Shown here piece by piece: positions 1 to 8,626 of a DNA stretch of 64,000 nt. A model generated the notes under the pieces. That model was not told the DNA's origin. It did not search any database and saw only the letters and a list, made by a program, of their open reading frames with translations. This DNA comes from Sphingobacteriales bacterium (lineage in GTDB: Bacteria; Bacteroidota; Bacteroidia; Chitinophagales; UBA2359), in NCBI GenBank assembly GCA_016711295.1, contig JADJTE010000016.1, forward strand, positions 75,923 through 139,922, written 5' to 3'. Position 1 is the first letter of the stretch. The number at the start of each line of letters is the position of its first letter. The translations under genes were made by a program, and so were the position numbers.

Positions 1-792
1 GATATTGCGAAAAATGCTTAAACCTTCGCCTTCGTCTGGTGCTTCGGGGTTTTGGCGTTGGCGCAGCCCCCCATCGGGGTGATTAAAGCGTGATAAATAG
101 GCTTCGGGGTGAGGCATTAGCCCGAACACTTGCCCGCTGGGGTCGCACAAACCTGCACAAGCCAAATCTGCGCCATTGGGATTGGCGGGATATTGGTGGG
201 TAATATTGCCTTGTGCATCGCAATAGCTAAGGCAGTTGAGGCGTTGTGCAACGATTTGTCGGGTCAGTTCGGGATTATCGATGATGAGCTTGCCTTCGCC
301 GTGCCGCACGGGTACGGCAAATACGTCTAAACCTTTCAGGAAGGGGCTATGCGTACCTTCGGTTACTTTGAGGTAGCAGCAGCGATTTTCGTACTTGCCC
401 GAATCGTTGCGGCTCAAGGTCACTTCTTGTTCGACTTCGCCGCCGATATTGGGCAACAAACCCAATTTGACCAATACTTGAAAACCGTTACAAATGCCCA
501 TGACATGCTTGCCCGCTGCTAAGAAACGGCGTATTTCGGCTAAAAGCGTTGTGCCTGATGACAATTGCTTGTATTTGATTTTGTTGGCTAAGACCCTACC
601 CGATGCAATATCGTCGCCAAACGAAAATCCTCCCGGAAAATTGAGTATGTCGTAGGCGTGCAGGTCGAAACCCTGCAACAGGATATCGTTAAGGTGTACG
701 ATGTCGGCTTCTGCACCCGCCAATCGGTAAGCAGCGGCTAATTCTTCTTCGCAATTGATGCCAAAGCCCGTCAGCACTAATGATTTGACCAT
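1..792 (-). CDS. purQ: Phosphoribosylformylglycinamidine synthase glutaminase part (PurQ), partial
   Basis: Glutamine amidotransferase part of FGAM synthase, which supplies ammonia for the fourth step of de novo purine synthesis in the cytoplasm. The ATG is at 792-790 and the frame stays open to the window edge, so the C-terminus is missing. The N-terminus reads MVKSLVLTGFGINCEEELA, followed by NFPGGFSFGDDIASGR, the nucleophile motif GICNGFQ and the His-Glu pair in LMPHPEAY. These are the class I glutaminase triad elements as arranged in PurQ. It could be either a stand-alone PurQ or the C-terminal domain of a large PurL, but the clear start codon after an untranslated gap favours stand-alone. 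The frame is intact over all 264 visible codons, unlike many genes further along. Nothing coding lies upstream of it until the repeat block at 927. Confidence 0.93.
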   Translation of the reverse strand, partial: MVKSLVLTGFGINCEEELAAAYRLAGAEADIVHLNDILLQGFDLHAYDILNFPGGFSFGDDIASGRVLANKIKYKQLSSGTTLLAEIRRFLAAGKHVMGICNGFQVLVKLGLLPNIGGEVEQEVTLSRNDSGKYENRCCYLKVTEGTHSPFLKGLDVFAVPVRHGEGKLIIDNPELTRQIVAQRLNCLSYCDAQGNITHQYPANPNGADLACAGLCDPSGQVFGLMPHPEAYLSRFNHPDGGLRQRQNPEAPDEGEGLSIFRNI

Positions 793-926
793 AAATAAAA
801 AGCATTTCGGCTCGATAGCCGATTATTGAAAAAAGATTTGCTATGATGTAGCTTCTGCAAAGGTCATAAAAATATTGGAAATGCGCATCAAAATGAGGCT
901 ATCCCTATCAAAAACTACGCATTTTT

Positions 927-1158
927 GTAACTATTTAGCCGATTTTGTCGCTCACTTGTCTATTGTTGCTTTGTGGCGCATTTTAAAGTAGTAAAAACGA
1001 TTTTTGGAAATATTGAAAATGACACTATCGCAATTTGGGGCGATAATGGTGCAAATTATTTGGATTATGTTTTTGTTAAGCCAATTTGCCTTTTTGTTCA
1101 AATAGAGGAAAAATGCAAGCAAGTCGAACACTTGCGGCGGCGTTGCAATAGAAAAAGA
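927..1158 (+). repeat. Degenerate copy of the GTAACTATTTAG repeat family
   Basis: Begins with GTAACTATTTAG and keeps about 50 bp of the conserved left end (GTCGCTCACTTGTCTATTG, then TTGCTTTGT). It then diverges into sequence not shared with other copies and runs up to the next terminal repeat at 1159. Likely a left end of the family fused to unrelated DNA. Confidence 0.7.
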
Positions 1159-1502
1159 GTAACTATTTAGGTAATGTACTTCTCTACTCCGATTTATGTT
1201 TGTAGGTCGCATTTTTTTCCCGCCCTTATTTTGCTCGCGTTAAGAAATGCGGAATGGAAGGCGTGGCTTGTTTCCTAAATCCACAGCGACAACTCAAAAC
1301 GCGCCTATGAAGCCCCGTAAGAACTTCGCCTTGGATTTAGGCACGCCTGTAATGGAGTATTTTAGCGAAAGCAAAATTCAGGCTTGACTTTTTTTGCTTC
1401 TTCATCCCCCATTAAAGGATTGTGTCAAGACAAAAAAAAAGAAGAAACAGCACTACAAAGCAACAATAAACAAATGAGCGACAAAACCGCCTAAATAGTT
1501 AC
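1159..1502 (-). repeat. Full-length copy of the MITE-like repeat family, reverse orientation
   Basis: A 344-bp unit bounded by GTAACTATTTAG at 1159-1170 and CTAAATAGTTAC at 1491-1502. Internally it carries, on the minus strand, the family landmarks: the conserved left end, a poly-T/poly-A hairpin around TTGTCTTGACAC, the GCGTGCCTAAATCC...GGATTTAGG inverted repeat and GCGACCTACAAACATAAAT near the right end. It has no coding capacity. Other copies lie at 14721-15419, 16216-16967, 17751-18492, 20661-21110 and, more diverged, 6002-6264 and 45025-45333. Confidence 0.88.
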
Positions 1503-1920
1503 GAAAAAGAACACAAAACCCACAACAAAGCAACCCCAATAACTTGCCTAAATGCCTTAGAAAATATTTTTTAAGGAATTAGCCCAAGAACATGGTATCT
1601 TAAACAATATGACTTAACTTTGCGAGGCAAGTCAGCAAATATGTTTTTATTCGTTCAAATACCCAAAAAACAATCAAGTGGAACGTTTAAATACTTGCTG
1701 CTTCGGAACAAAAGAAATGGAGTTTTTTTTATCCCGAAGGGATACAATGTTTGTAGAAAAAAATAGACAAGACCATTAGAACCCCGAAGAGGTCAAACAA
1801 CACACGTATACAAAGCTATAAACGTTTGAGATGCCCTTGGCACCGGAAGCACACGCACACACAAGGCGACAAAATCACATGAATATCGGTTATAATATTA
1901 TAAAATACCGAAGCTACTAA
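1503..1920 (+). other. Non-coding leader upstream of the CHAT gene
   Basis: About 420 bp without a supported gene. TAACTTTG at 1615-1622 fits the Bacteroidota -7 element TAnnTTTG, but I see no TTTG about 20 bp upstream, so promoter status is weak. The 70 bp before the ATG are AT-rich and lack a purine-rich ribosome binding site. Confidence 0.35.
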
Positions 1921-4902
1921 ATGGGCAAAAACACCGTTCGCGGCGATATAACAGCTGGTGGCGATATCCACATCGGTGATAAGATATACAACATCGCGGC
2001 TGATTTTAAATCGGGCAGCCTCCTATTTTTGCGCTTAGACAAAATAGGAGGCAACCAATATTCTGCCAATCTATCTGTCAAAAGCAAGCACAGCACGAAA
2101 GGCACTTTGGCGACTTCGGGCGAAAAATGGTGTGAAAATTTCGAGGTCAATATCCCTCCTCAGTTATTCAAAGATGCAGACGATTTTCGAGCCGGTCGCT
2201 GCAGTACTGAGGCCATAACCCGTAAAACCTTTGTCCCACCCAATGATGCCCGAAGTATTCAAGCGATTGAAGACAAATTGGCACAAAAGATTTTTGACAC
2301 CTTTTTTAAAGGGGCTATTGGCAAAGCCTGCAAGGGTTTTATTCAATTGCTCGAAGAACAGCGCATCGATGAATTGCTCTTAGTCATTTCTACCGATGAC
2401 GAAACCCTGTCCAATCTACCTTTTGAAATGGTGTTGCCTTCGTTGTTTCCATCTAAAGGGGGGCAGCCCAAAAAGAGCCTTGCCCTTAACAATTTTGGCT
2501 TGGTGCGGACTAAAATTGCCATACTCAGCACCTTTGAAATGCAGGGCAACCATGCAAAGGCTGCCCCTTTGAAAATGCTGTTTATCTCCGCTTTGCCCGA
2601 AAACTTAGATGAAAGTGATAAAATGCTGCTAATTGAGCAGGAACAAGCCCGCCTGATTCAATCTGTCGGTCCATTGGAAGCGACGGGCGACAGCAAACCC
2701 AAAATCGTGGTTGAGTTTTTGGATAATGCCTCACTTAACGAACTGAATGAAGCCCTCCGCAAGCGACAACACGACATCGTGCATATCAGCGGACATGGAG
2801 ACTATGACAAAGCGGAGCGTAAAGGCGTTTTGTATTTTGAAAACGAATCCGGCGATGAAGAAAAAGTTACAGGTAAGGAATTGGGTGAAACATTGCGACA
2901 ACACCAATGCGTCAAACTTTTGGTTTTAAGTGCTTGCGAAACAGCGAAGGCGGGCGGCGAAGGCGGCGTTACCGAACAATTGGCTGCCTTTGGTGTGCCG
3001 GGCATTGTGGCAATGCGTTTTGCGGTGACAGACGAAGGCGCGAGAATGTTTACCACCGAATTTTATACCCAATTGGCAAAACCCCTGTCGCTCACACGCG
3101 CATTGGCGTATGCACGAGAGGAATTGCATAAAGATATTAAGCAGCACAGAAAACAAACTCCTCAACTCCAGCGCATTGCCGAATGGTTTACGCCTGTGGT
3201 CTATCAAAATCAGTCGCTGGGGGCTTTGATAGATGAAAAGAAGCCCTACCACTTGCCCGATGATTTTTACCGACACAGTACTTTTGTCAAAACCGAGCAC
3301 TCGCGGCTAATTGGCGACGGGTTTATTGGGCGCAAACGGTATTTGATTCAGATGCGCAAAGCCTTTCGGGCAGGGCGGCATGTCTGTTTGCAGGGCTTGG
3401 GCGGCTTGGGCAAAACGACTTTGGCGGAGGCTTTTGCCGATAATTACGACAATGGCAGCCATACCACTATTATTTTTAGAAATGCTAATGAAATCAATGA
3501 AAAATATATTTTAGATGAACTTTTGCAACGGCTTGAAGATGCAGGTGAGGTTAAATCTAAAATTCGCAACTTAAAAACACAATCGGATGACCCCAAAATC
3601 AAAGTCTTGGATAAACTCCAATTGCTGATAGCCAACTACCTCAGTGGGCGTAAAACCATTCTGATTTTTGATAATGCCGAAGATGTGCAAAAAGGCGAAG
3701 GCGAGAGCAGGATTGGCAGCAAGGGTTTGAGCGATTTTTTAAAGTATTTATGCGAAAAAGCACCTCAAAACTGCCACATTCTATTCACTACCCGCTATAA
3801 AATCGAAGATTTGAAAGATGTACTCGAACACCTCCCCTTAGATAAAATGAGCTATGCCGAGCAATATCGCTTGCTCAACTACTCCCCAATACTGAGGAAA
3901 ATACCTTTCGAAGAACGAGAGGAGGTCTATAAGCGCCTTGACGGACACCCGCGCGGCTATAAGTATTTGGAAGTCTTGTTGGAAAAAGATGAGACTTTCA
4001 CTTGGCAACAAGTAGCGCAATCGGAGGAGAAAGTTTTTGAAGATCTATTATTGGCAGAAGTATATAAACGCTTGACCGAACGGCAAAAAGCGATTTTCCA
4101 AATGCTATCGGCTTTCATAACCCGCACACCTTTGGCGGCTTTGGCAGCAGTAAGTGGGGAAGAAGAAGCGGATTTATTGCCCGTTTTACAGTCTTTGCAA
4201 GATTGGTCTTTGTGTTTTTTAGAAAAAAACGGGCGGTTTGAGGTACACCGCTTGACAAGGGAGTGGATGAAGAAGAAGGAGATCTCCCCCCAAAAACTGA
4301 AAGAATGGGCATTAAAAGCAGGGGAATATTTTGCAGCACAACCGACTTGGGAGGACGAAATCTTGGCAAAAGACTATTTTGGGATAGCAGAGGCATGGCA
4401 ACTTTTTGCTGCTACTTTTACCACCGCCTTGGACTATTTGAAAAAAAGCCTTGCCATAAGTCAGGAAATCGGCGACCGTAGTGGCGAGGGCGTGACCTTG
4501 AATAATATCAGCCAAATCTATGATGCCGGAGGCGACTATGCCACCGCCTTGGGCTATTTGGAACAAAGCCTTGCCATTCAGCAGGAAATCGGCGACCGTA
4601 AGGGCGAGGGCGCGACCTTGAATAATATCAGCCAAATCTATAAGGTCAGAGGTGACTATGACACCGCCTTGGGCTATTTGAAAAAAAGCCTTGCCATAAT
4701 GCAGGAAATCGGCGACCGTAGCGGCGAGGGCACGACCTTGAATAATATCAGTCAAATCTATGCTGCCAAAGGCGACTATGACACCGCCTTGGGCTATTTG
4801 GCACAAAGCCTTGCCATAAGTCAGCAAATCGGCGACCGTAAGGACGAGGGCACGACCTTGAATAATTTAGCTAATATTGCTCGACCTTTCACTTTTAAGT
4901 AA
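1921..4902 (+). CDS. CHAT-domain / STAND (NB-ARC-like) ATPase / TPR protein
   Basis: Predicted conflict-type signalling protein: caspase-like CHAT protease at the N-side, STAND NTPase in the middle, TPR sensor at the C-side. The first 24 residues contain GDITAGGDIHIGDKIYN, a short repeat-like motif also present in the next gene. The CHAT domain spans about 130-430, with catalytic His292 in HISGHG and Cys339 in LSACETA. The NTPase follows: FIGRKRYL, Walker A GLGGLGKTT (492-500), Walker B ILIFD ending at Asp584, and sensor-like ILFTTRY. From about residue 834, 40-residue TPR units (DYLKKSLAI...EIGDR...NNISQIY) repeat at least four times. In this architecture the TPRs usually sense a ligand and the NTPase oligomerises to activate CHAT (family knowledge). 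The stop at 4902 lies inside a small insertion; further TPR sequence follows, so the protein was probably about 1100 residues. The gene sits between core genes and is flanked by dispersed repeats. Confidence 0.88.
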   Translation: MGKNTVRGDITAGGDIHIGDKIYNIAADFKSGSLLFLRLDKIGGNQYSANLSVKSKHSTKGTLATSGEKWCENFEVNIPPQLFKDADDFRAGRCSTEAITRKTFVPPNDARSIQAIEDKLAQKIFDTFFKGAIGKACKGFIQLLEEQRIDELLLVISTDDETLSNLPFEMVLPSLFPSKGGQPKKSLALNNFGLVRTKIAILSTFEMQGNHAKAAPLKMLFISALPENLDESDKMLLIEQEQARLIQSVGPLEATGDSKPKIVVEFLDNASLNELNEALRKRQHDIVHISGHGDYDKAERKGVLYFENESGDEEKVTGKELGETLRQHQCVKLLVLSACETAKAGGEGGVTEQLAAFGVPGIVAMRFAVTDEGARMFTTEFYTQLAKPLSLTRALAYAREELHKDIKQHRKQTPQLQRIAEWFTPVVYQNQSLGALIDEKKPYHLPDDFYRHSTFVKTEHSRLIGDGFIGRKRYLIQMRKAFRAGRHVCLQGLGGLGKTTLAEAFADNYDNGSHTTIIFRNANEINEKYILDELLQRLEDAGEVKSKIRNLKTQSDDPKIKVLDKLQLLIANYLSGRKTILIFDNAEDVQKGEGESRIGSKGLSDFLKYLCEKAPQNCHILFTTRYKIEDLKDVLEHLPLDKMSYAEQYRLLNYSPILRKIPFEEREEVYKRLDGHPRGYKYLEVLLEKDETFTWQQVAQSEEKVFEDLLLAEVYKRLTERQKAIFQMLSAFITRTPLAALAAVSGEEEADLLPVLQSLQDWSLCFLEKNGRFEVHRLTREWMKKKEISPQKLKEWALKAGEYFAAQPTWEDEILAKDYFGIAEAWQLFAATFTTALDYLKKSLAISQEIGDRSGEGVTLNNISQIYDAGGDYATALGYLEQSLAIQQEIGDRKGEGATLNNISQIYKVRGDYDTALGYLKKSLAIMQEIGDRSGEGTTLNNISQIYAAKGDYDTALGYLAQSLAISQQIGDRKDEGTTLNNLANIARPFTFK
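4431..4902 (+). repeat. 120-bp tandem repeats encoding TPR units
   Basis: Four nearly identical 120-bp units, each encoding 40 residues. Differences are mostly confined to a few codons (for example at the helix A start and in the EGxTLNN segment). Such near-identity at DNA level implies recent duplication or gene conversion, and copy number may vary between strains. Confidence 0.85.
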
Positions 4903-4955
4903 AGGGTATCAAAAATTGCGGGCACGACCTTGAATAATTTAGCTAATATTGCTCG
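4849..4955 (+). repeat. 35-bp direct duplication flanking a 37-bp insert with the stop codon
   Basis: The segment starting GGCACGACCTTGAATAATTT occurs at 4849-4883 and again at 4921-4955. The 37 bp between (4884-4920) contain the TAA stop and a short imperfect inverted repeat (ACCTTTCACTT / AAGTAAAGGGT). The total offset is 72 bp (24 codons), so the TPR frame resumes unchanged after the insert. Confidence 0.8.
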
Positions 4956-5240
4956 TGCCAAAGGCGACTATGAGACCGCCTTGGACTATTTGAAAAAAGC
5001 CTTGCCATTCGGCAGGAAATCGGCGATATAAATGGAATGGCTATTACATGGGGCAATATGGGTGTTATACTTTTTGAACAAGAACGCGGTGAGGAAGCGA
5101 TACCGCTTTTGATGGGCGCATACGGCATTTTTCAAAAAATAGGGTCTCCCAATGTGCAATGGGTAGCTGAGTATTTGGCTGCTATCAGTAAGCGTATAGG
5201 CGAGGCAAGATTTGAAGAAATTGCTTCAAAAATAAAGTGA
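4903..5240 (+). pseudogene. Detached C-terminal TPR tail of the CHAT protein
   Basis: Downstream of the stop at 4902 the same frame resumes at 4921 as GTTLNNLANIARAKGDYETALDYLKK. It then slips at about 5000, where an A-run is one base shorter than in the sister repeats (six A instead of seven). Reading past that slip gives IGDINGMAITWGNMGVILFEQ and runs to the TGA at 5240, ending EEIASKIK. This is one further TPR unit plus a capping helix. Either the gene is truncated, or the A-run slip is a sequencing error and the 72-bp insertion alone truncates it. Confidence 0.7.
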
Positions 5241-5303
5241 GGAGAAACAAATGTTCTCAATATTATAATCCAATATTTTTATTCATCTAAAAAATAAATT
5301 GAT

Positions 5304-5750
5304 ATGATAGAAGCAGCCACCAAATACATTCTCGACCTGCTCACTATGAGCGAGGAACTCAAAAAGTTCCCAAAGGAAATGATTGAGGAATCCGTCAAAT
5401 GGGTGAAATCATGGTTTTTAACCCCCGAAGACCCAAAAGCTACCGCTAAATTGGAAGACCCCAACAAATCTATTGAGGTCAAAAAGACATTATCCAGGAC
5501 AAATTGGAGGGCTTGAAAGACAATCCCCAATTTCAAGAGGAATTGAAAGAACGCCTCGCCGCTTTTGAGGCACAAAGGTCCGCCTTAAAACGTGGTTTCT
5601 CATTCGGATATTGAAGCAAAAACGATGTCCGCATCGGTGATGATGGCAGTTCTTCGGATGATAATTACGATAAAAAGTAATGTCGTCGAAGACAGCAAAA
5701 TTACAGCAGGCGGTGATTTCCGTTTGGGTGATAATATGGATAAAAAATGA
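5304..5750 (+). pseudogene. Small partner gene of the CHAT protein, frame-disrupted
   Basis: Starts 64 bp after the CHAT gene at ATG 5304 (MIEAATKYILDLLTMSEELK). The first frame stops at 5516, but clear coding sequence continues in alternating frames: DIIQDKLEGLKDNPQFQEEL, then NVVSHSDIEA, NDVRIGDDGSSSDD, and finally VVEDSKITAGGDFRLGDN before TGA 5748-5750. Four single-base slips (about 5485, 5588, 5620 and 5675) are needed, most of them in A-runs. The reconstructed product has about 150 residues, is helical and acidic, and ends in two copies of the x-D-x-R-x-GD / ITAGGD-x-x-x-GD motif that also opens the CHAT protein. I do not recognise the N-terminal helical part as a named family; it may be an adaptor or effector-associated domain. 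The shared motif suggests that the two products interact. Confidence 0.62.
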
Positions 5751-6314
5751 TGGCGTGCCTTTCTTCCAAGAGATGTTACCGGTGTAATATGCCTACGGTA
5801 TTTTAAAGATAATATACATTAAATATTTTTTGTAATTTACCATAAATTATTGATAATCAGTAAATTATATCTTGTATAAATTCCCCCTCTTTGAGGGGGT
5901 TAGGGGGAGTTCTTGAACTAATATCCCAATTATCTAACGCTATTTCCTAAGTCTTAACGCTTGGAAATGGATACATGATAGGCGAAATTAATACTCAAAA
6001 CGTAACTATTTAGGGTATGGGGTTTTGGGTATGGGGTAATGAGCTAATAATGCCTAACAGCACCGTATATTCGATTAGTTCCCCTACAAGGCTAAATAGT
6101 TACATCGTTTCTTAAAATGCCGTAGGCATGTTATATTAGTAGTAGCATATAGCAAGTACGACTCTTAGAATGCCGTAGGTATGGCATCTAACATTAGGTC
6201 TGTGGGGAATAAATACGACCTACAAACAGAAACCGAAACAAAAAGGTGCAGAGCCTAAATAGTTACCTCAAAACTTAAAAATCAGACGACTAAGCGACAA
6301 AACCACATAGATAG
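5751..6314 (+). repeat. Repeat-filled intergenic region with diverged terminal-inverted-repeat elements
   Basis: No gene. Contains a CCCCCTC-ttt-GAGGGGG hairpin (about 5883-5910; its relative lies inverted at 50190-50230) and short palindromes around ATGCCGTAGGCAT (about 6118 and 6170). Two tandem diverged members of the dispersed family lie at 6002-6103 and 6104-6264, with GTAACTATTTAG at 6002 and CTAAATAGTTAC at 6092-6103 and 6253-6264. A reversed left end lies at 6287-6318. The same subfamily recurs at 45025-45333. Confidence 0.75.
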
Positions 6315-7472
6315 CTACGCATTTTTATGCGTATTTTTGCGGCTACCCTCGTACAGTTCGTAGCGATAAAAACCGCAATCGATGGTGGCATTGAGCAATT
6401 TTATCTTGCGCGAGGGGCGCAACCCTACCATTTTCAGGGCGGGGATGTTGCCACTCAAAATCCATACTTCGCAATTGCTATATTGTTGTTTGAGTGTGTC
6501 GCCTATCATTTGATAAAACGCCATAATATCATCATTCTGCAAACGCAGGTCATAAGGCGGGTTCATCATCACCAAAGCACTACTTTTGGGCGGCTGGCTA
6601 TCGGCAAAATCGCGCACGGACAGGCGTATATAGTCGTCTAATTGTGCGCGGGCTACATTTTGTCGGGCGATTTGTACGGTGCGCGGGTTGATGTCAAACC
6701 CTATGGCGCGGTATTCCCAATCGGGCAATTGGGTGGCGGCTACTTCATGGCAGGTTCGGTTGAATAATCGCCGGTCGTAGTTGTGCCAATGCTGAAAGGC
6801 GAATGTTTCGCGGTATAGGTTGGGTGCGAGGTTTTGGGCAATCATGGCGGCTTCTATCAGCAGCGTACCTGAACCACACATGGGGTCGATAAAATCGGAT
6901 TGCCCGCGCCAATTAGTCATCAGTATCATGCCGGCGGCTAATACTTCGTTCAAGGGGGCTTCGTTGGCTTCGGTGCGGTAGCCACGCTTGTGCAGCGATT
7001 CGCCCGAACTGTCGAGCAGCAGCGTGCAGCGGTCGCCTACAATATGGAGGTAAATCCGAAAATCGGGATTATCTTTTTCTACGGGTGGTCGTCGTCCGCC
7101 TGTATCGGCACGAAATCGGTCGGCGATAGCGTCTTTGGTGCGCAGGGCTGCATATTGGGCGTGTTGGAAATAATCAGAGCTGATAGTAGGGAAGATAGCA
7201 AAACTTTGGTCGAGTTCGAAATATTGTAGCCAATCGATGGCGTTGATTTGGCGGTATAATTGCGCATCGGTTTGGGCATAAAATTGGGCTATGGGCTGCA
7301 AGATATGCAGGGCAGTGCGCAGGCAGAGGTTAGCGCGGTAGAGCATTGCCAAATTGCCCTCGAAAGTGACGGCGCGGCTATGTATCTCAACGACATTAGC
7401 CCCTAAATCGTCCAATTCTTGAGCTAATACTGTTTCTAAACCTTGTAGGGTGGTGGCGGTATAGGTGGGCAT
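6315..7472 (-). CDS. THUMP-domain SAM-dependent RNA methyltransferase (RlmL N-terminal type)
   Basis: Predicted 23S rRNA guanine-N2 methyltransferase (equivalent of the m2G2445 half of RlmL). A THUMP domain fills about the first 160 residues. The methyltransferase core follows with DPMCGSGTLLIEAA (SAM-binding loop), IGFDINPR (acidic loop) and the catalytic MNPPYDLRL motif. I chose ATG 7472 (MPTYTATTLQGLE), where family similarity starts. The in-frame extension to 7529 would encode a proline-rich stretch made of the upstream terminator. The stop codon TAG (6315-6317) lies inside a reversed terminal repeat of the dispersed element family, so the last residues (KNTHKNA) may have been shaped by an insertion. 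The frame is otherwise intact. Confidence 0.9.
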   Translation of the reverse strand: MPTYTATTLQGLETVLAQELDDLGANVVEIHSRAVTFEGNLAMLYRANLCLRTALHILQPIAQFYAQTDAQLYRQINAIDWLQYFELDQSFAIFPTISSDYFQHAQYAALRTKDAIADRFRADTGGRRPPVEKDNPDFRIYLHIVGDRCTLLLDSSGESLHKRGYRTEANEAPLNEVLAAGMILMTNWRGQSDFIDPMCGSGTLLIEAAMIAQNLAPNLYRETFAFQHWHNYDRRLFNRTCHEVAATQLPDWEYRAIGFDINPRTVQIARQNVARAQLDDYIRLSVRDFADSQPPKSSALVMMNPPYDLRLQNDDIMAFYQMIGDTLKQQYSNCEVWILSGNIPALKMVGLRPSRKIKLLNATIDCGFYRYELYEGSRKNTHKNA

Positions 7473-7503
7473 GGGGTATAGGGTAGGAGGGGGCAGTGGG
7501 CAT

Positions 7504-7532
7504 AAAAAAAGGGACGAGCAGAAGCCCATCCC
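7504..7532 (-). terminator. Rho-independent terminator of the upstream minus-strand gene
   Basis: On the minus strand GGGATGGGC-TTCT-GCTCGTCCC forms a 9-bp stem (two G-U pairs) with a 4-nt loop, followed directly by seven T. It lies 35 bp after the stop of the 7567-8385 gene and 30 bp before the RlmL-type start. Confidence 0.85.
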
Positions 7533-7566
7533 TTGGTAAACCCATTTTTCTAACCCAAAAAATTTG

Positions 7567-8385
7567 TCATTTTATAAAAAAAAAGTATTGGATATTGCCT
7601 TTGCGCAGATGTTCTATTTGGTTATTATCATTCAAATAGATGGACATTGTTTGTGCGCGTTTATTGGTTTTGAGGCGCAATACTTTCATTTGTTTGCCTT
7701 TTACATTTTCCAGACCCATTGCGGCTTTGCGCACTTTAAAAGTTTGGGTTTTATTATTTTGGCAAATACTTAATTTCTTTGTATCGAATTGGAAAGAAAA
7801 TTTCTCTGCTACATACACTTTTTCTTCTACTTGGGTGGGATTGTTGGTATCTAAACGTTTGGCGGGTTTTAGTATTTTGCCGTTTAGGTCTTGGTACGAA
7901 GAAATTTTGTAAGCACCTTTGGCGGTAAAATATTTTCTTTCGCTTTGTTCTTGTTCGCTGCTTTTTTGTGGAAGCCTGAACTCGAAATCGCCGTATCGTT
8001 TCGACTCGAAATAAAGCGTTTCTACATAATTGCCCGCATCTGTTTCGATGGCAAGGGACTATATCTGTGCGCGGTTATCGACCAATTTCAATTCGTAGCC
8101 GTAGGGTGTTTTTAGTTTTGATACGATACCAAAGGCACTTAGATTAGGAACGCCTTTGAATGCCACCATATCGCTACCGATTAAAATGCGTACTTTTCCA
8201 GCTTCGACCTGTGTGGTTGTTTTACTTTCTACGATTTCTTGGGGTACAAATACGCGGTTGGTTAGTTGATAGACATTGCTTACTTTTAAATCTTTTCGGT
8301 AGGTATAGTCTCCGTCATTGGGGTTGGAATTAGCAAATACTACACCTTGAACTAATAGCAGCGTGTAAATGATAAACTGTTTCAT
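7567..8385 (-). CDS. Secreted protein of unknown function, with internal TAG
   Basis: One continuous frame of 272 codons interrupted only by TAG at 8061-8059 (codon 109). N-terminus MKQFIIYTLLLVQGVVFANS looks like a signal peptide. Text before the stop (KLVDNRAQI) continues without shift into SLAIETDAGNYVETLYFESK and on to the TGA at 7567, ending IQYFFFIK. The downstream half is 163 codons without another stop, so the TAG looks like a CAG-to-TAG change or base error rather than a natural end. The second half contains SSYQDLNGKILKPAKR and FSFQFDTKKLSICQN; I do not recognise the family. A good terminator follows at 7504-7532, supporting transcription through the whole span. If the stop is real, the product is a 108-residue secreted fragment. 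Confidence 0.6.
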
Positions 8386-8626
8386 ATTATTGGGATTTTT
8401 GGAGGTGAAAGTGAGGTAAATTCTCGCATTATCACAGCCAAAAATGGTGCCAAAAATTTTATAGCGGCAAAAGTAGCAAGTTTTTCAGTAGCTTGTACGC
8501 ATGTAGGCATGTTTTTTTTCATTTTTTTGCTTGGGAGGGGATTTTTTTCGCCAAAATGTGTTTTGCGCCGATAAATTTGGGCTTGCACATAACGCGGTAG
8601 CGAAAAAATACAGTAACTATTGGTCT

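Noticed and set aside
952..1212. Short frames on both strands in the 0.9-1.2 kb repeat region
   Set aside because: They lie across a dispersed repeat copy and end in its terminus; the peptides have no coding character.
4312..4827. Minus-strand frame of about 170 codons opposite the TPR repeats
   Set aside because: It is a shadow of the 120-bp repeats, which keep antisense frames open; the plus strand has clear TPR sequence.
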